This document shows positions 18,910-29,709 of a stretch of DNA of 64,000 nt, in pieces. How positions within the stretch are numbered: position 1 is the stretch's first letter; every line of letters begins with the position of its first letter. The position numbers and the translations under genes were made by a program. The notes below the pieces were generated by a model, which saw only the letters and a list, made by a program, of their open reading frames with translations, searched no databases and was not told where the DNA came from. Source of the stretch: G963665215 sp963665215 (lineage in GTDB: Bacteria > Chloroflexota > Dehalococcoidia > Lucifugimonadales > CAUZJF01); the NCBI GenBank assembly GCA_963665215.2, contig CAXXWW010000003.1, positions 62,001 to 126,000 of the forward strand, written 5' to 3'.

Positions 18910-19655
18910 CCCACCCCCGCCAGCACCTGCGGTCGCCCCCAACGACGCCCTCTCGACGCCATAGCCCGGCTGGACCTCGGCCCTGCGGCGACGTCCGGTC
19001 TGCGACCGGGGCTCTAGCGGGACCGTCGCCTCACCATCGGCGCCGCGGCCGGGCGCCTCTCCCCCCAAGATATACCGCTTTCGCTACGCATTTCCCCGTA
19101 TCCCCGTACTCTTCGACACGTCCAGAGATCGGGGCGCCCACGAACTGAGCGCCGGGAGAGACCGCGCGCCCCGCCCACCGCACAAGGCCGTACCATAGCC
19201 CGCTAGTAACCAATGGCGCTGGTCCCAGTTTTGGGCTCCACCACAGGATACACAGCGTCCTGGGTCGCATGACGTCATCGAGCAGGCCGCTAAAAACCCT
19301 CGACCATCCCCCTAACCCCCGTCCACCATGTGTCCGGTCCATACACGCGTGCGGAGAGGGGGCCAGGGGGTGAGGTAATCCGGGACTAATGGAAACAGAG
19401 TGTTCCTGCCTCAAACGGGAAGACTGCCTTCCCCCGCGATACCCGTCGCCGCTGCGCTCAATGAGCGACAGTGTCCCCGCAACCACCGCCTTGACAGTCC
19501 ACCGCAGCCTGCATAGACTCAGACGGTTCGGCTGAGGACCAACCAGGAGACCCGTAGAGACAGCAGAGGACGCTCAGGAATCGCCTTGCAAATCATATCT
19601 CGGCGGTCTCTTTGTCCTCTGTGGTAAGTATTGATGAGACTCAGGCGGAGGCGAC
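18910..19655. other. Intergenic region with IS481 end stub
   Basis: No gene is convincing. At 19318-19345 there is a perfect 28-bp copy of the IS481 left end (reverse strand), joined to cgcgtgcggagaggggg, one arm of the palindrome into which IS481 copy 1 is inserted. The rest shows nothing clear until the ribosome site (ggag) of the gene at 19656. Confidence 0.6.
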
Positions 19656-20741
19656 ATGCACTATCAGCAGGAGCGCAACTTTGGCTGCCGCGTCTCGGAC
19701 GCGTGGACCTATCGTGGCCTCAAGACCGTGGTCCTCGAAAACGAGCTTCTCAAGATCGTTGTCCTGGCAGACAAGGGAGCGGACATCTACCAGTTCGTGC
19801 ACAAGCCCACCGACGTGGACTTCCTGTGGCGATCGCCGTGGGGCGTGCGAGACCCGTCGCGGTTCCTGCCCACCTCGGGGTCGCCGATGTCGGTATGGCT
19901 CGACGTCTACGAGGGTGGGTGGCAGACGGTGCTGCCCGGTGGGGGCTTCCCCTCCGCGTACAGCGGCGCAGAGATGGGCCTCCACGCCGAGGTGAACACC
20001 ATGCCCTGGGACTGCGTGATCACCGAGGACACGCCGGACAGGGCGTCGATCCGCTGCTCGGTGCGCGCCTACCGAACCCCTTTCTTCTTCGAGAAGACCC
20101 TGACGCTCACAAGCGGCTCTCCCGTCCTGGAGATAGACGAGACGCTGGTAAATGAGGGAGAGGAGCCGGCCCACTGCGTTTGGGGTGAGCACATCGCCCT
20201 GGGCCCGCCGTTCTTGAGCGAGGACTGCGTAATTGACCTGCCCGGCGGCCTGGTGATCAACCACCCCACTGAGTTTCATCCCAATAACAGGCTGGAGCCC
20301 GGCCTGCGGCGCCCATGGCCGATGACCGAGAGCAAGGATGGAAGTGCCGTGGACCTGAGCCGGGTGCCGCCGAAGAGCATCCGGGCATACGACCAGTCAT
20401 ACATCACCGACATGCCTGATGGCTGGTACGCTATCACCAATCAGCGGATTGGGCTCGGCTGGGGCGTCCTCTTCCCCCAAGAGGTGTTCCGCTACCTGTG
20501 GTACTGGCAGTCCCTCGGCGGGGGCTACGGCTATCCCTGGTACGGCCGTACCTACAACGTGGGCCTGGAGCCCTTTACCAGCTACGCAAACGAGGGGCTC
20601 GACTCCGCCATCCAGAACGGGACCGCCCTTCTCGTGGAGCCCGGCCAGCGAATTGAGGTGTCCCTGAAGGCCATCGCCTACACCGGCTCGGAGCGCGTGG
20701 AGCGCATCAACCTGGACGGCTCTGTGGACAGGCGGGCCTGA
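19656..20741 (+). CDS. Mutarotase-like (DUF4432/aldose epimerase-type) protein
   Basis: 361 residues of beta-sandwich character similar to galactose mutarotase-like carbohydrate-binding proteins: VVLADKGADIYQFVHKPT near the N-terminus, CVWGEHIALGPPFL centrally with a candidate catalytic His, and a C-terminal YNVGLEPFTSY, where Glu is the usual general base. It probably acts on a free sugar or a sugar-derived aldehyde. The start ATG has ggaggcgac directly upstream. It now lies within a segment that appears inverted relative to the dehydrogenase at 12571. Confidence 0.75.
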   Translation: MHYQQERNFGCRVSDAWTYRGLKTVVLENELLKIVVLADKGADIYQFVHKPTDVDFLWRSPWGVRDPSRFLPTSGSPMSVWLDVYEGGWQTVLPGGGFPSAYSGAEMGLHAEVNTMPWDCVITEDTPDRASIRCSVRAYRTPFFFEKTLTLTSGSPVLEIDETLVNEGEEPAHCVWGEHIALGPPFLSEDCVIDLPGGLVINHPTEFHPNNRLEPGLRRPWPMTESKDGSAVDLSRVPPKSIRAYDQSYITDMPDGWYAITNQRIGLGWGVLFPQEVFRYLWYWQSLGGGYGYPWYGRTYNVGLEPFTSYANEGLDSAIQNGTALLVEPGQRIEVSLKAIAYTGSERVERINLDGSVDRRA

Positions 20742-21189
20742 ACAACTATAACCACCGTGGGCCTCTGGCCCCTGCCGGTGCGAGTCCCAACTACGTCATG
20801 GCCGACCCCGGTTACGACCGGCACGGTCAGCGGACGGCCGCCCGCGTTCTCCATCGAACCGCCGAGCCAGTCAGGGTGCACAACATCAGGGAGTACGGCG
20901 GTGTGTGGCGCGAGGGGGCGAAATGGCGATAACTCTACGCCCTCAGAACGGGAGTGGAGCGCCTGCTCCGCCGCCAGAGATGTCATTCTGAGCCGCCGGC
21001 GAAGAACCTGGTGGGGTTGGGGACAAAGGCCTCCCAAGCCGGCGCGGGCTCCAGCCCCACCCCGGTCTCTTCATCCGGCTTATTAAGATTAGCTACTTCA
21101 GGGCTGTTTCCGCCAGTCCCAAAGCACCCTCAGCCTCCCCTCTCCGCACGCGGAGAGGGGCCGGGGGTGAGGTCACCGGCACCCTCACC
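20742..21189. repeat. Intergenic repeats including an intact hairpin
   Basis: No gene. 20980-21030 carries a repeat (cattctgagc...gaagaacctggtgggg) that also occurs at about 40263-40300. 21137-21160 is a palindrome CCCCTCTCCGC-AC-GCGGAGAGGGG, the empty form of the site occupied by IS481 copy 1. The final CCCTCACC (21182-21189) is the flank discussed for the IS256 inversion. Confidence 0.7.
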
Positions 21190-22557
21190 GAGGTTACGTC
21201 AATAGGTGTGTAAACGACATCAGGCGGCGACCTTCTCAGCCGTTGATTCAATGGCGATTCCATCCGCATACTGTGCACCGAGATAGACGTCTTCGATCAA
21301 CTCAGGGGCCTTCAGACGCCTGAAGCGCTGTTCGGCGACCATCAACATTTTCCAGATCACCGCTATCGCCCGATCGACCCTCTTGTAGCGCTTGGCGGCA
21401 TCGGTCCGAAGCCTGAGGGCCGCGAAGGGTGATTCTACCGGGTTCGTCGTGCGAAGGTGCCCCCAGTGCTCCTTTGGGAAGTCATAGAAGGTGACCATGC
21501 GGTCCCAGTCCCGCTCCAAGGCCTCTGAGGCCGCCTCGTAGGAATGGTCGCCGCACCACCTGGTGAACACCGTCCTGAGCCGCTCAGCCTCTGTCCGAGT
21601 CGGCGCGTAGGGGATAGTACGCAGCATGAGCTTGGCCTGGTCCTGTTGTCGCTTTGGAAGCTTGGCGAGCACGTTTACGATCTTGTGGTTCCAGCAGCGT
21701 TGCTCTGCCGCCTGCGGATAGACGTTGCGCAGAGCTCCCCAGATGCCCAGGTGTCCGTCTCCAACCACCAGCCTCGGGCAGCTCAAGCCCCGGCGCTTGA
21801 TGTCCCTGAGCACCTCGGACCAGTTCTCTGTGGACTCCCTGTATCCGGGAACAGCGCTCACCACCACCTTGCTCCCGTCGCTCAGGGCCGCCATTACCAC
21901 CAGTACCGCCGCCTTCTCCTTCTCAAGACCAGCCTTGACGTAGACTCCATCCACCCACATGTAGACCACTTCCAGGTCATCGAGGGGCCGGCTGCGCCAT
22001 TGGGCAAGCTCATCGTTCCACTTATCCTTCAACCGGGCCACCGTGCTCGCCGATACCGGTGCGTCCTCTCCCAGCAGCCCCCGCAAAGCCAGATCGAAGT
22101 CGCCTTCGGATAGACCGTGCAGGTACAGCTCGGGGATCAACTCAGCAACCTTCCTGGTCCTGCTGACGAACAGCGGCAGCAGCCGGCTCTCGAACTGCTC
22201 CTCGGTATCGCGGACTCGCGGCCGCCTCAGCTGTATCGTTCCCGAACTCAGCGTAAGCCTCCGGGCTCTGCCGTATCCGTTCCGATAGCCGGTATCGTTG
22301 TCCGAGTCGGATCTGAGCGCCGACTTCGCCCTTCCCAGAAACGCCGTCACCTCCTCCTCCAGCAACTCCTGGATCAGCCTCTGGACCTGGCTTCGCACCC
22401 AATCCTCCAACTGCTCCCACTCCGGCCTTGACTCCGACCTACTCTCAGTGCTTTCCTTCCTCATGGGCGGTCTATCTCCTCTCTTGGGCCTCGAGCCCGT
22501 GTTGTTCAGAGAGAGGGTACACCGCCTGACTGTTTACACACTTTTTGAAGATACCTC
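21190..22557 (-). mobile_element. IS256-type (Mutator) element B
   Basis: 1368 bp with ends GAGGTTACGTCAATAGGTG and, at the other side, GAGGTATCTTCAAAAAGTG read inward. The flanks (CCCTCACC left, AATCTAGG right) are not direct repeats, but the left one is the reverse complement of the left flank of copy A. Its right end abuts an IS5-like transposase missing its first codons. Confidence 0.95.
21220..22464 (-). CDS. IS256-family (Mutator) transposase
   Basis: 414 residues with the family layout: N-terminal coiled region, VVYMWVDGVYVKAG (first Asp), LVVGDGHLGIWGAL (second Asp), and the Glu in NPVESPFAALRLRT. Small differences from copies C and D are DSDNDTG for DSDSDTG and VSRTRK for VNRTRK. 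ATG at 22464 follows gagaggagata. Confidence 0.95.
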   Translation of the reverse strand: MRKESTESRSESRPEWEQLEDWVRSQVQRLIQELLEEEVTAFLGRAKSALRSDSDNDTGYRNGYGRARRLTLSSGTIQLRRPRVRDTEEQFESRLLPLFVSRTRKVAELIPELYLHGLSEGDFDLALRGLLGEDAPVSASTVARLKDKWNDELAQWRSRPLDDLEVVYMWVDGVYVKAGLEKEKAAVLVVMAALSDGSKVVVSAVPGYRESTENWSEVLRDIKRRGLSCPRLVVGDGHLGIWGALRNVYPQAAEQRCWNHKIVNVLAKLPKRQQDQAKLMLRTIPYAPTRTEAERLRTVFTRWCGDHSYEAASEALERDWDRMVTFYDFPKEHWGHLRTTNPVESPFAALRLRTDAAKRYKRVDRAIAVIWKMLMVAEQRFRRLKAPELIEDVYLGAQYADGIAIESTAEKVAA

Positions 22558-24949
22558 AATCTAGGTCTACTTACCCGCAAGATTGGTCGAACTACAACCT
22601 CGCGCAGCAGACTGAGAAGGAACGATTCCTTATCCTTCTCCGAGATTTGTGCAGCACCATCCCGCAGCCACCGCAGACTAGAGGTCGGCCCCGTCTGCCA
22701 CTCGCGGACATGCTGTTTGCAGCTACCTACAAGGTCTATGCTGGCTTCTCGGCTCGTCGATTTACGTCCGACATTCAGGCGTCTTTGCGGGGCGGACTCA
22801 TTGACCATGCGCCCCATTTCAACATCACCAACCGCTATCTTGCCAACCCCGCGCTGACCCCGCTGTTGAAATCGCTCATAGAGGCCAGTGCGACCCCGCT
22901 TGAAGCGGTCGAGGTAGATTTTGCCGTTGATAGCACGGGCTTCGCCACCACCAGTTACAACCGATGGTTTGACCACAAATGGGGCAAGGCGAAGATTAAG
23001 CAGATGTGGGTTAAGACCCATGTCATGACCGGCGTCAAGACCAACATCGTGACCGCAGTCGAGGCGACTGCCGGAGAGTCCGCGGACGCCCCGCAGTTGC
23101 CTCACCTGTTGGCAACCACCGTTGAGACCTTTGGCGTCCGGGAACTGAGTGCCGACAAAGCCTACAGCAGCAAGCGCAACCTTCGGGCCGTCGAAGCTGT
23201 CGGGGCCACACCTTACATACCCTTCAAGGTCAACTCGACGGGGGCTCAGACTCACCACAAATTTGACGGGCTGTGGAGCCGAATGTGGCACTACTACAAC
23301 TTCAATCGGGACGAGTTTCTGGCCCACTACCACAAGAGGTCTAACGCCGAGACCACCATGTCCATGATTAAGGCTAAGTTCGGCGGAGCGGTCAAATCCA
23401 AGACCGCCGATGCCCAGGTCAACGAGGTTCTGTGTAAGGTACTGGCTCACAACATCTGTGTTCTGATACAGTCTTTCTACGAGCTAGTGGTCCAACATCA
23501 TTGAAATGAATACCATGATAGTCATTGTTCCTCTTGGGGGTTCAATCGTAACGTTGAACCGAGGAGGAACCATGATGTCTACCAAGAAGTACCGTATCAG
23601 ACTGACTACCGACGAACAACAGGAACTCAACGCCTTGGTCTCACGCGGTCGGGCTGCGGCGTACAAACAGACCCATGCGCGCATTCTGCTGATGAGCGAT
23701 GAGTCACGCTCGGACGGGGGAATGAAGGACGCGGACATCACCAGCGCGCTCGGTGTGGGACAGTCAACGGTCGAGCGAATACGCAAGCGCTGTGTGGAGG
23801 AGGGGGTCGAGTCTGCGCTGAATCGCAAAAAGCAACTGCGTCGGCGTCAAAAGAGACTGGACGGCGAAGGTGAAGCACGGTTGATAGCGATGGCCTGCGG
23901 GGAACCGCCGGAGGGGCGTGCCAGTTGGACCCTGAAGCTGTTGGCTGACCAGTTGGTCGAGTGTGAGATAGTCGGGACCATTAGCACCGAGACGGTTCGC
24001 CAGGCGCTTAAAAAAAAACGAACTGAAGCCGTGGCTGAAGCAGAGTTGGTGCATCCCGCCCGGTCAGAGCGCGGAGTTTGTGTGCGCGATGGAAGACGTA
24101 CTGGAGGTCTACCAACGGCCGTACGATGGGAATGAGGTTCTGGTGTGCATGGATGAGACGAGCAAACAGCAAGTCAAGGAGACGCGAGTGCCGCGTCCCG
24201 CAGCGCCCGGCTTATCGGCGGCATACGACTACGAATACGAGCGCAATGGAGTGAGCAGCCTGTGTCGACGTCCAGCGATTATGTCAGGGTAATGGACCAG
24301 CGATTATGTCAGTGGTTGCTGTGTCAAGCCAATAGTTATCCAGTTCGATGATTGAGAAATCCCCCACCTCCAGCTTCGTGTGACACCGTGGGTGGCAGTG
24401 ATGGTGACTCGATCCGAGCGGAGCAGCCCGCGGATAAATGGACAACCTTGGCGGGATTGCCCACTTACCCACAGGCCGGTTGTTATGGACCGAAGGCGGT
24501 TCCACATGATCAAGAGTGAGCAGCGAGCTCCCTGTCCGGATAGACAGGTGGACTTGAAGCCTCAACGTACTTTCGGACGGTGATGCGGGATATGCCCAAT
24601 TCCCGGGCGATTGCCCGAAGAGAAAGGCCTCGACGCTTGGCCCTCTGCACTGCTTTCCAACGGGCTCGCTGACGAGGCGTCGGCGGTCTGGGTGGTTGAG
24701 CCTTAGGGTGGACGGCTTCACTCTCGCGATCCGTGGTCAATCTCCCTGCGGCGAGTCCCCGGCCGATCGCGGTCATCGCTCCCAGTCCTTCTCGCTCGTG
24801 ACCACCGATCCCGTTGGTGTCCATGCCTGCAGCGAGGTTCTCCACGGTGACGCTGCCAAGACCTCGAGTGGCGTTCAGAGTCCGGAGGACACCAGGACGC
24901 GGTGGCGCTTCCTGGGTAGGGACGATTTGGTTTTGATAGCACACTACTA

Positions 24950-26186
24950 GTGGTTCAACGTTTTTGTATTGATGGGTAGAGTGACTTTAGCTTGATGCGC
25001 GCATCCTCGGTAGTGAAGCGCCAATCCACTCGTATCACATCCCGGTTGCGTTGATTCTGCCAAGCATTGACCTCGCCGCGCAGGATGTCTTGATTGGCAA
25101 TCCGTCGGTCCAGGCACTGTCGAGCCAGCACACCGATCTCTATCTCCGCCATATTCAACCAACTCCCGTGTTTGGGAGTGTAGTGTATCTCCAGTCGCTC
25201 AGCTATACGCCTCGCCTCAGCAGGCTCGAATGCCTCGTATAGCGAGGACAGCTTGTGAGTGTTGAGATTGTCCATTACCAGCACGATCCGGTCTCTGTCA
25301 GGGTAGTCCTCGTCGACCAGTTCCTTTATCACATGCGCCCAGTCCACCTTCGTGCGACGCTCTCTGACCTCGACTCGGCGCCATCCGTCCAACGGTGCAA
25401 ACAGCATGAACAGGCTGCTCACTCCATTGCGCTCGTATTCGCAGTCGTATGCCGCCGATAAGCCGGGCGCTGCGGGACGCGGCACTCGCGTCTCCTTGAC
25501 TTGCTGTTTGCTCGTCTCATCCATGCACACCAGAACCTCATTCCCATCGTACGGCCGTTGGTAGACCTCCAGTACGTCTTCCATCGCGCACACAAACTCC
25601 GCGCTCTGACCGGGCGGGATGCACCAACTCTGCTTCAGCCACGGCTTCAGTTCGTTTTTTTTTAAGCGCCTGGCGAACCGTCTCGGTGCTAATGGTCCCG
25701 ACTATCTCACACTCGACCAACTGGTCAGCCAACAGCTTCAGGGTCCAACTGGCACGCCCCTCCGGCGGTTCCCCGCAGGCCATCGCTATCAACCGTGCTT
25801 CACCTTCGCCGTCCAGTCTCTTTTGACGCCGACGCAGTTGCTTTTTGCGATTCAGCGCAGACTCGACCCCCTCCTCCACACAGCGCTTGCGTATTCGCTC
25901 GACCGTTGACTGTCCCACACCGAGCGCGCTGGTGATGTCCGCGTCCTTCATTCCCCCGTCCGAGCGTGACTCATCGCTCATCAGCAGAATGCGCGCATGG
26001 GTCTGTTTGTACGCCGCAGCCCGACCGCGTGAGACCAAGGCGTTGAGTTCCTGTTGTTCGTCGGTAGTCAGTCTGATACGGTACTTCTTGGTAGACATCA
26101 TGGTTCCTCCTCGGTTCAACGTTACGATTGAACCCCCAAGAGGAACAATGACTATCATGGTATTCATTTCAATGATGTTGGACCAC
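24950..26186 (-). mobile_element. IS630-family element beta
   Basis: 1237 bp, flanked by TA (24948-24949 and 26187-26188), ends GTGGTTCAAC and GTTGGACCAC. It is inserted in the third quarter of the ISNCY-type transposase gene, so it arrived after that element had entered IS630 alpha. Confidence 0.95.
24955..26101 (-). CDS. IS630 transposase, orfA/orfB with A9 frameshift tract
   Basis: OrfA (from ATG 26101, ribosome site gaggagg) has a helix-turn-helix (ITSALGVGQSTVERIRKRC) and runs to VRQALKKK. At nine A residues (25655-25663 on this strand as T) translation must enter the +1 frame to give NELKPWLKQSWCIPPG and then orfB with VCMDETS, VLVMDNLNTH and HGSWLNMAEIE, the DDE residues. Without the shift orfA ends soon after. 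The tract is nine A in all three copies, which argues for programmed slippage, either by ribosome or by RNA polymerase. Confidence 0.8.
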
Positions 26187-26315
26187 TAGCTTGCCGTCCA
26201 ATCGCTCCTGGACCACCACGTGCGCTCCAACGTAAGTGGACCGTTCGCTCGAAGGAAGCAGTTGGAGGGTATGCCAGTTGTACTTGACTGTGTTGTCTCT
26301 GGCCACCTTGCGGCT

Positions 26316-27683
26316 GAGGTATCTTCAAAAAGTGTGTAAACAGTCAGGCGGTGTACCCTCTCTCTGAACAACACGGGCTCGAGGCCCAAGAGAGGAGATA
26401 GACCGCCCATGAGGAAGGAAAGCACTGAGAGTAGGTCGGAGTCAAGGCCGGAGTGGGAGCAGTTGGAGGATTGGGTGCGAAGCCAGGTCCAGAGGCTGAT
26501 CCAGGAGTTGCTGGAGGAGGAGGTGACGGCGTTTCTGGGAAGGGCGAAGTCGGCGCTCAGATCCGACTCGGACTCAGATACCGGCTATCGGAACGGATAC
26601 GGCAGAGCCCGGAGGCTTACGCTGAGTTCGGGAACGATACAGCTGAGGCGGCCGCGAGTCCGCGATACCGAGGAGCAGTTCGAGAGCCGGCTGCTGCCGC
26701 TGTTCGTCAACAGGACCAGGAAGGTTGCTGAGTTGATCCCCGAGCTGTACCTGCACGGTCTATCCGAAGGCGACTTCGATCTGGCTTTGCGGGGGCTGCT
26801 GGGAGAGGACGCACCGGTATCGGCGAGCACGGTGGCCCGGTTGAAGGATAAGTGGAACGATGAGCTTGCCCAATGGCGCAGCCGGCCCCTCGATGACCTG
26901 GAAGTGGTCTACATGTGGGTGGATGGAGTCTACGTCAAGGCTGGTCTTGAGAAGGAGAAGGCGGCGGTACTGGTGGTGATGGCGGCCCTGAGCGACGGGA
27001 GCAAGGTGGTGGTGAGCGCTGTTCCCGGATACAGGGAGTCCACAGAGAACTGGTCCGAGGTGCTCAGGGACATCAAGCGCCGGGGCTTGAGCTGCCCGAG
27101 GCTGGTGGTTGGAGACGGACACCTGGGCATCTGGGGAGCTCTGCGCAACGTCTATCCGCAGGCGGCAGAGCAACGCTGCTGGAACCACAAGATCGTAAAC
27201 GTGCTCGCCAAGCTTCCAAAGCGACAACAGGACCAGGCCAAGCTCATGCTGCGTACTATCCCCTACGCGCCGACTCGGACAGAGGCTGAGCGGCTCAGGA
27301 CGGTGTTCACCAGGTGGTGCGGCGACCATTCCTACGAGGCGGCCTCAGAGGCCTTGGAGCGGGACTGGGACCGCATGGTCACCTTCTATGACTTCCCAAA
27401 GGAGCACTGGGGGCACCTTCGCACGACGAACCCGGTAGAATCACCCTTCGCGGCCCTCAGGCTTCGGACCGATGCCGCCAAGCGCTACAAGAGGGTCGAT
27501 CGGGCGATAGCGGTGATCTGGAAAATGTTGATGGTCGCCGAACAGCGCTTCAGGCGTCTGAAGGCCCCTGAGTTGATCGAAGACGTCTATCTCGGTGCAC
27601 AGTATGCGGATGGAATCGCCATTGAATCAACGGCTGAGAAGGTCGCCGCCTGATGTCGTTTACACACCTATTGACGTAACCTC
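26316..27683 (+). mobile_element. IS256-type (Mutator) element C
   Basis: 1368 bp, flanked by an exact 8-bp duplication TTGCGGCT, inserted in the ISNCY-type transposase gene after the FKHSRK codons. Confidence 0.95.
26409..27653 (+). CDS. IS256-family (Mutator) transposase
   Basis: 414 residues, intact, with the catalytic segments given for copy B (WVDGVYVKAG, GDGHLGIWG, NPVESPFAAL). It reads DSDSDTG and VNRTRK, the same as copy D. Confidence 0.95.
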   Translation: MRKESTESRSESRPEWEQLEDWVRSQVQRLIQELLEEEVTAFLGRAKSALRSDSDSDTGYRNGYGRARRLTLSSGTIQLRRPRVRDTEEQFESRLLPLFVNRTRKVAELIPELYLHGLSEGDFDLALRGLLGEDAPVSASTVARLKDKWNDELAQWRSRPLDDLEVVYMWVDGVYVKAGLEKEKAAVLVVMAALSDGSKVVVSAVPGYRESTENWSEVLRDIKRRGLSCPRLVVGDGHLGIWGALRNVYPQAAEQRCWNHKIVNVLAKLPKRQQDQAKLMLRTIPYAPTRTEAERLRTVFTRWCGDHSYEAASEALERDWDRMVTFYDFPKEHWGHLRTTNPVESPFAALRLRTDAAKRYKRVDRAIAVIWKMLMVAEQRFRRLKAPELIEDVYLGAQYADGIAIESTAEKVAA

Positions 27684-28881
27684 TTGCGGCTATGCTTGAA
27701 GCACAGTATGCCTGCCAGGTTCAGGTCCGGATCTGGAGAGCGATATGCGTTGGTGGACTGTGCTGGTGGCACCCCGAATCGCTTGTTGAAGCGGGTCAAG
27801 AAAGCCCACAGGACTTGGTTGGCCTCTGAGATGGTTCTGGCCCCAGCCAGACGTAGTTCGGTCACCAGCCGATCCTGGAAGGTGCCGTTGGCCCGTTCTA
27901 CCCGACCCTTCGCCTCCGGAGAACGCGCGAAGATCTGCTCCACCCCAAGCTCTGCCATCGCACGACCGAATTGGGTCGGCGCAGGCGATTGATGCGAGCC
28001 AGGTACATACTTGAAGACGGCGTGGCGGTCACTGTACAGGGCCAAAGGAACCCCACAACGCCGGATCAGCTCTTGCATGAGGAGGAAATAGCCATGAGTG
28101 TCCTCTTCATGGCGAAACAGTGCGTAGGGCACGGTGCTGGTGGCATCATCGATTGCCAACAGCAGGGTGCATCGAGGGCCCCGTTCTTCTAGCCAGGCAT
28201 GAACGCTGCCATCTACTTGCACCAACATGCCTTCCTGGCTCATGCGCTGGCGACGGACCCGATGCAGTGGGGGTCGACGTCGACGGGGGCTAGCCATGCC
28301 GGCGCCTACCAGGATACGCCGGACCGTAGAGCGCCCCAAGACGATCTCTTCCCGCTCTGCCAGGAGCTCGGTTAGGTGCGTATGATTTACTCTTGCATAC
28401 CGTGTGCGTGCCAGGGCCACAACTTGAGTCCTAGCCTCCTCCGGGATGGAGTTGTTCGCTCGGCGACCTCGGTTCCCATGAGCCAGTGCGGCGGCACCCT
28501 CCTTCCGATACTCCGCCAGGATTCGCCAAACGTGGCGTTCACTCACTCCCAGAACCTCTGCCGCCTCATCCACTGATATCTGACCTTCCAGGATACCGTT
28601 GAGCACTTGGAGCCTTGCCTGTTCTTTCTGGGTCAATGTCAATCCTTTCATGAACTGACATTTTCCCTGACCTGTTAACTACTGACATAATCGTAGACCA
28701 TCGACACAGCCTGTTCATGCTGTTTGCACCGTTGGACGGATGGCGCCGAGTCGAGGTCAGAGAGCGTCGCACGAAGGTGGACTGGGCGCATGTGATAAAG
28801 GAACTGGTCGACGAGGAGAGGTGGTCTCGTTTGTCTGAACAGCGCTGCCCGGTTTGATAAGTGGAATCGCGCTGCCGTGCG

Positions 28882-29709
28882 TTAGGCCGCCGCGGACTCG
28901 GCAGGCGCTCTGTCAAAGAACTGGTCCGGCGTCATTCCCCCAAGGCTCGAATGGGGCCGTCCGGCATTGTAAAACTCGAAGTACCGCCCGAGGCCAGTTC
29001 TGGCTTCCGGGACCGATTCGTAGGCTCTCAGGTACACCTCCTCGTACTTGACGCTCTTCCACAGCCGTTCGACGAACACATTATCCTTCCAGCTTCCCTT
29101 CCCGTCCATGCTGATCTGGATCCCATTGGCTTTCAGCAGGCCGGTGAAGGCGTCACTTGTGAACTGGCTTCCCTGATCTGTGTTGAATATCTCCGGCGCG
29201 CCGTGGCGTCCCAGGGATTCTTCGAGCGCCTCCACGCAGAAGTCTGTGTCCATTGTGACCGATACCCGCCAGGCCAGCACCTTGCGGCTATGCCAGTCCA
29301 TCACAGCGGCTAGGTACACGAACCCCCTGGCCATCGGAATGTACGTGATATCCATTGCCCACACCTGGTTGGGCCTGCTCACCTCAAGCCCGCGCAGCAG
29401 GTACGGATACACCGTATGGCCGGGCCGTCGCCGGCTGGTGTTGGGCTTGCGGTACAGCGCCTCGATGCCCATCCGCCGCATCAGTGTGGCGATGTGTCTA
29501 CGCCCGGAGGAGAGTCCCTCCTGGCGGAGCAGGCCTCGCATCATCCTACTGCCTGCAAACGGATACTCAAGGTGCAGCTCATCGATGCGGCGCATCAGCC
29601 CGAGACCGGCTTCGCCCACCGGCCGTGGCCGGTAGTAGATGCTCCCGCGGCTGATGCCCACTGCCTTTGCCTGGCGGGCGAGAGGCAGCTTGTGATCGCG
29701 GTCGATCAT
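28882..29709 (-). CDS. IS3-family transposase OrfB
   Basis: 275 residues with an HTH_21-like start (GISRGSIYYRPRP) and an rve integrase core: VWAMDITYIPMA (first Asp), IFNTDQGSQFTS (second Asp) and KGSWKDNVFVERLWKSVKYE (Glu), then PHSSLGGMTPDQFF. Its start overlaps the end of OrfA by four bases (ATGA), the usual coupling in this family; a frameshifted OrfAB fusion may also be made. Confidence 0.95.
   Translation of the reverse strand: MIDRDHKLPLARQAKAVGISRGSIYYRPRPVGEAGLGLMRRIDELHLEYPFAGSRMMRGLLRQEGLSSGRRHIATLMRRMGIEALYRKPNTSRRRPGHTVYPYLLRGLEVSRPNQVWAMDITYIPMARGFVYLAAVMDWHSRKVLAWRVSVTMDTDFCVEALEESLGRHGAPEIFNTDQGSQFTSDAFTGLLKANGIQISMDGKGSWKDNVFVERLWKSVKYEEVYLRAYESVPEARTGLGRYFEFYNAGRPHSSLGGMTPDQFFDRAPAESAAA

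Larger units (their letters stand above)
24510..28651 (-). pseudogene. ISNCY-type transposase in three pieces
   Basis: Piece 1 (28651 to about 27676): N-terminal helix-turn-helix (EAAEVLGVSERHVWRILAEY) and rve core (MLVQVDGSVHAWLEE, LALYSDRHAVFKY, EAKGRVERANGTF), to FKHSRK. Piece 2 (26315-26187) continues VARDNTVKYNWHTLQLLP to QERLDGKLV. Piece 3 (about 24949-24510) continues VCYQNQIVPTQEAPPRPG and ends with a second helix-turn-helix (RGLSLRAIARELGISRITVR). All three join in one frame once IS256 C and IS630 beta are removed. Confidence 0.85.
24261..28708 (-). mobile_element. ISNCY-type element, split by IS256 C and IS630 beta
   Basis: Inverted ends are TGTGTCGACGTCCAGCGATT (left) and, inward from the right, TGTGTCGATGGTCTACGATT. 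Both carry CGATTATGTCAG, and 24290-24312 has a second ATTATGTCAG. It interrupts IS630 alpha with a GCC duplication. Without its two guests and their duplications it is 1833 bp. Confidence 0.9.
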
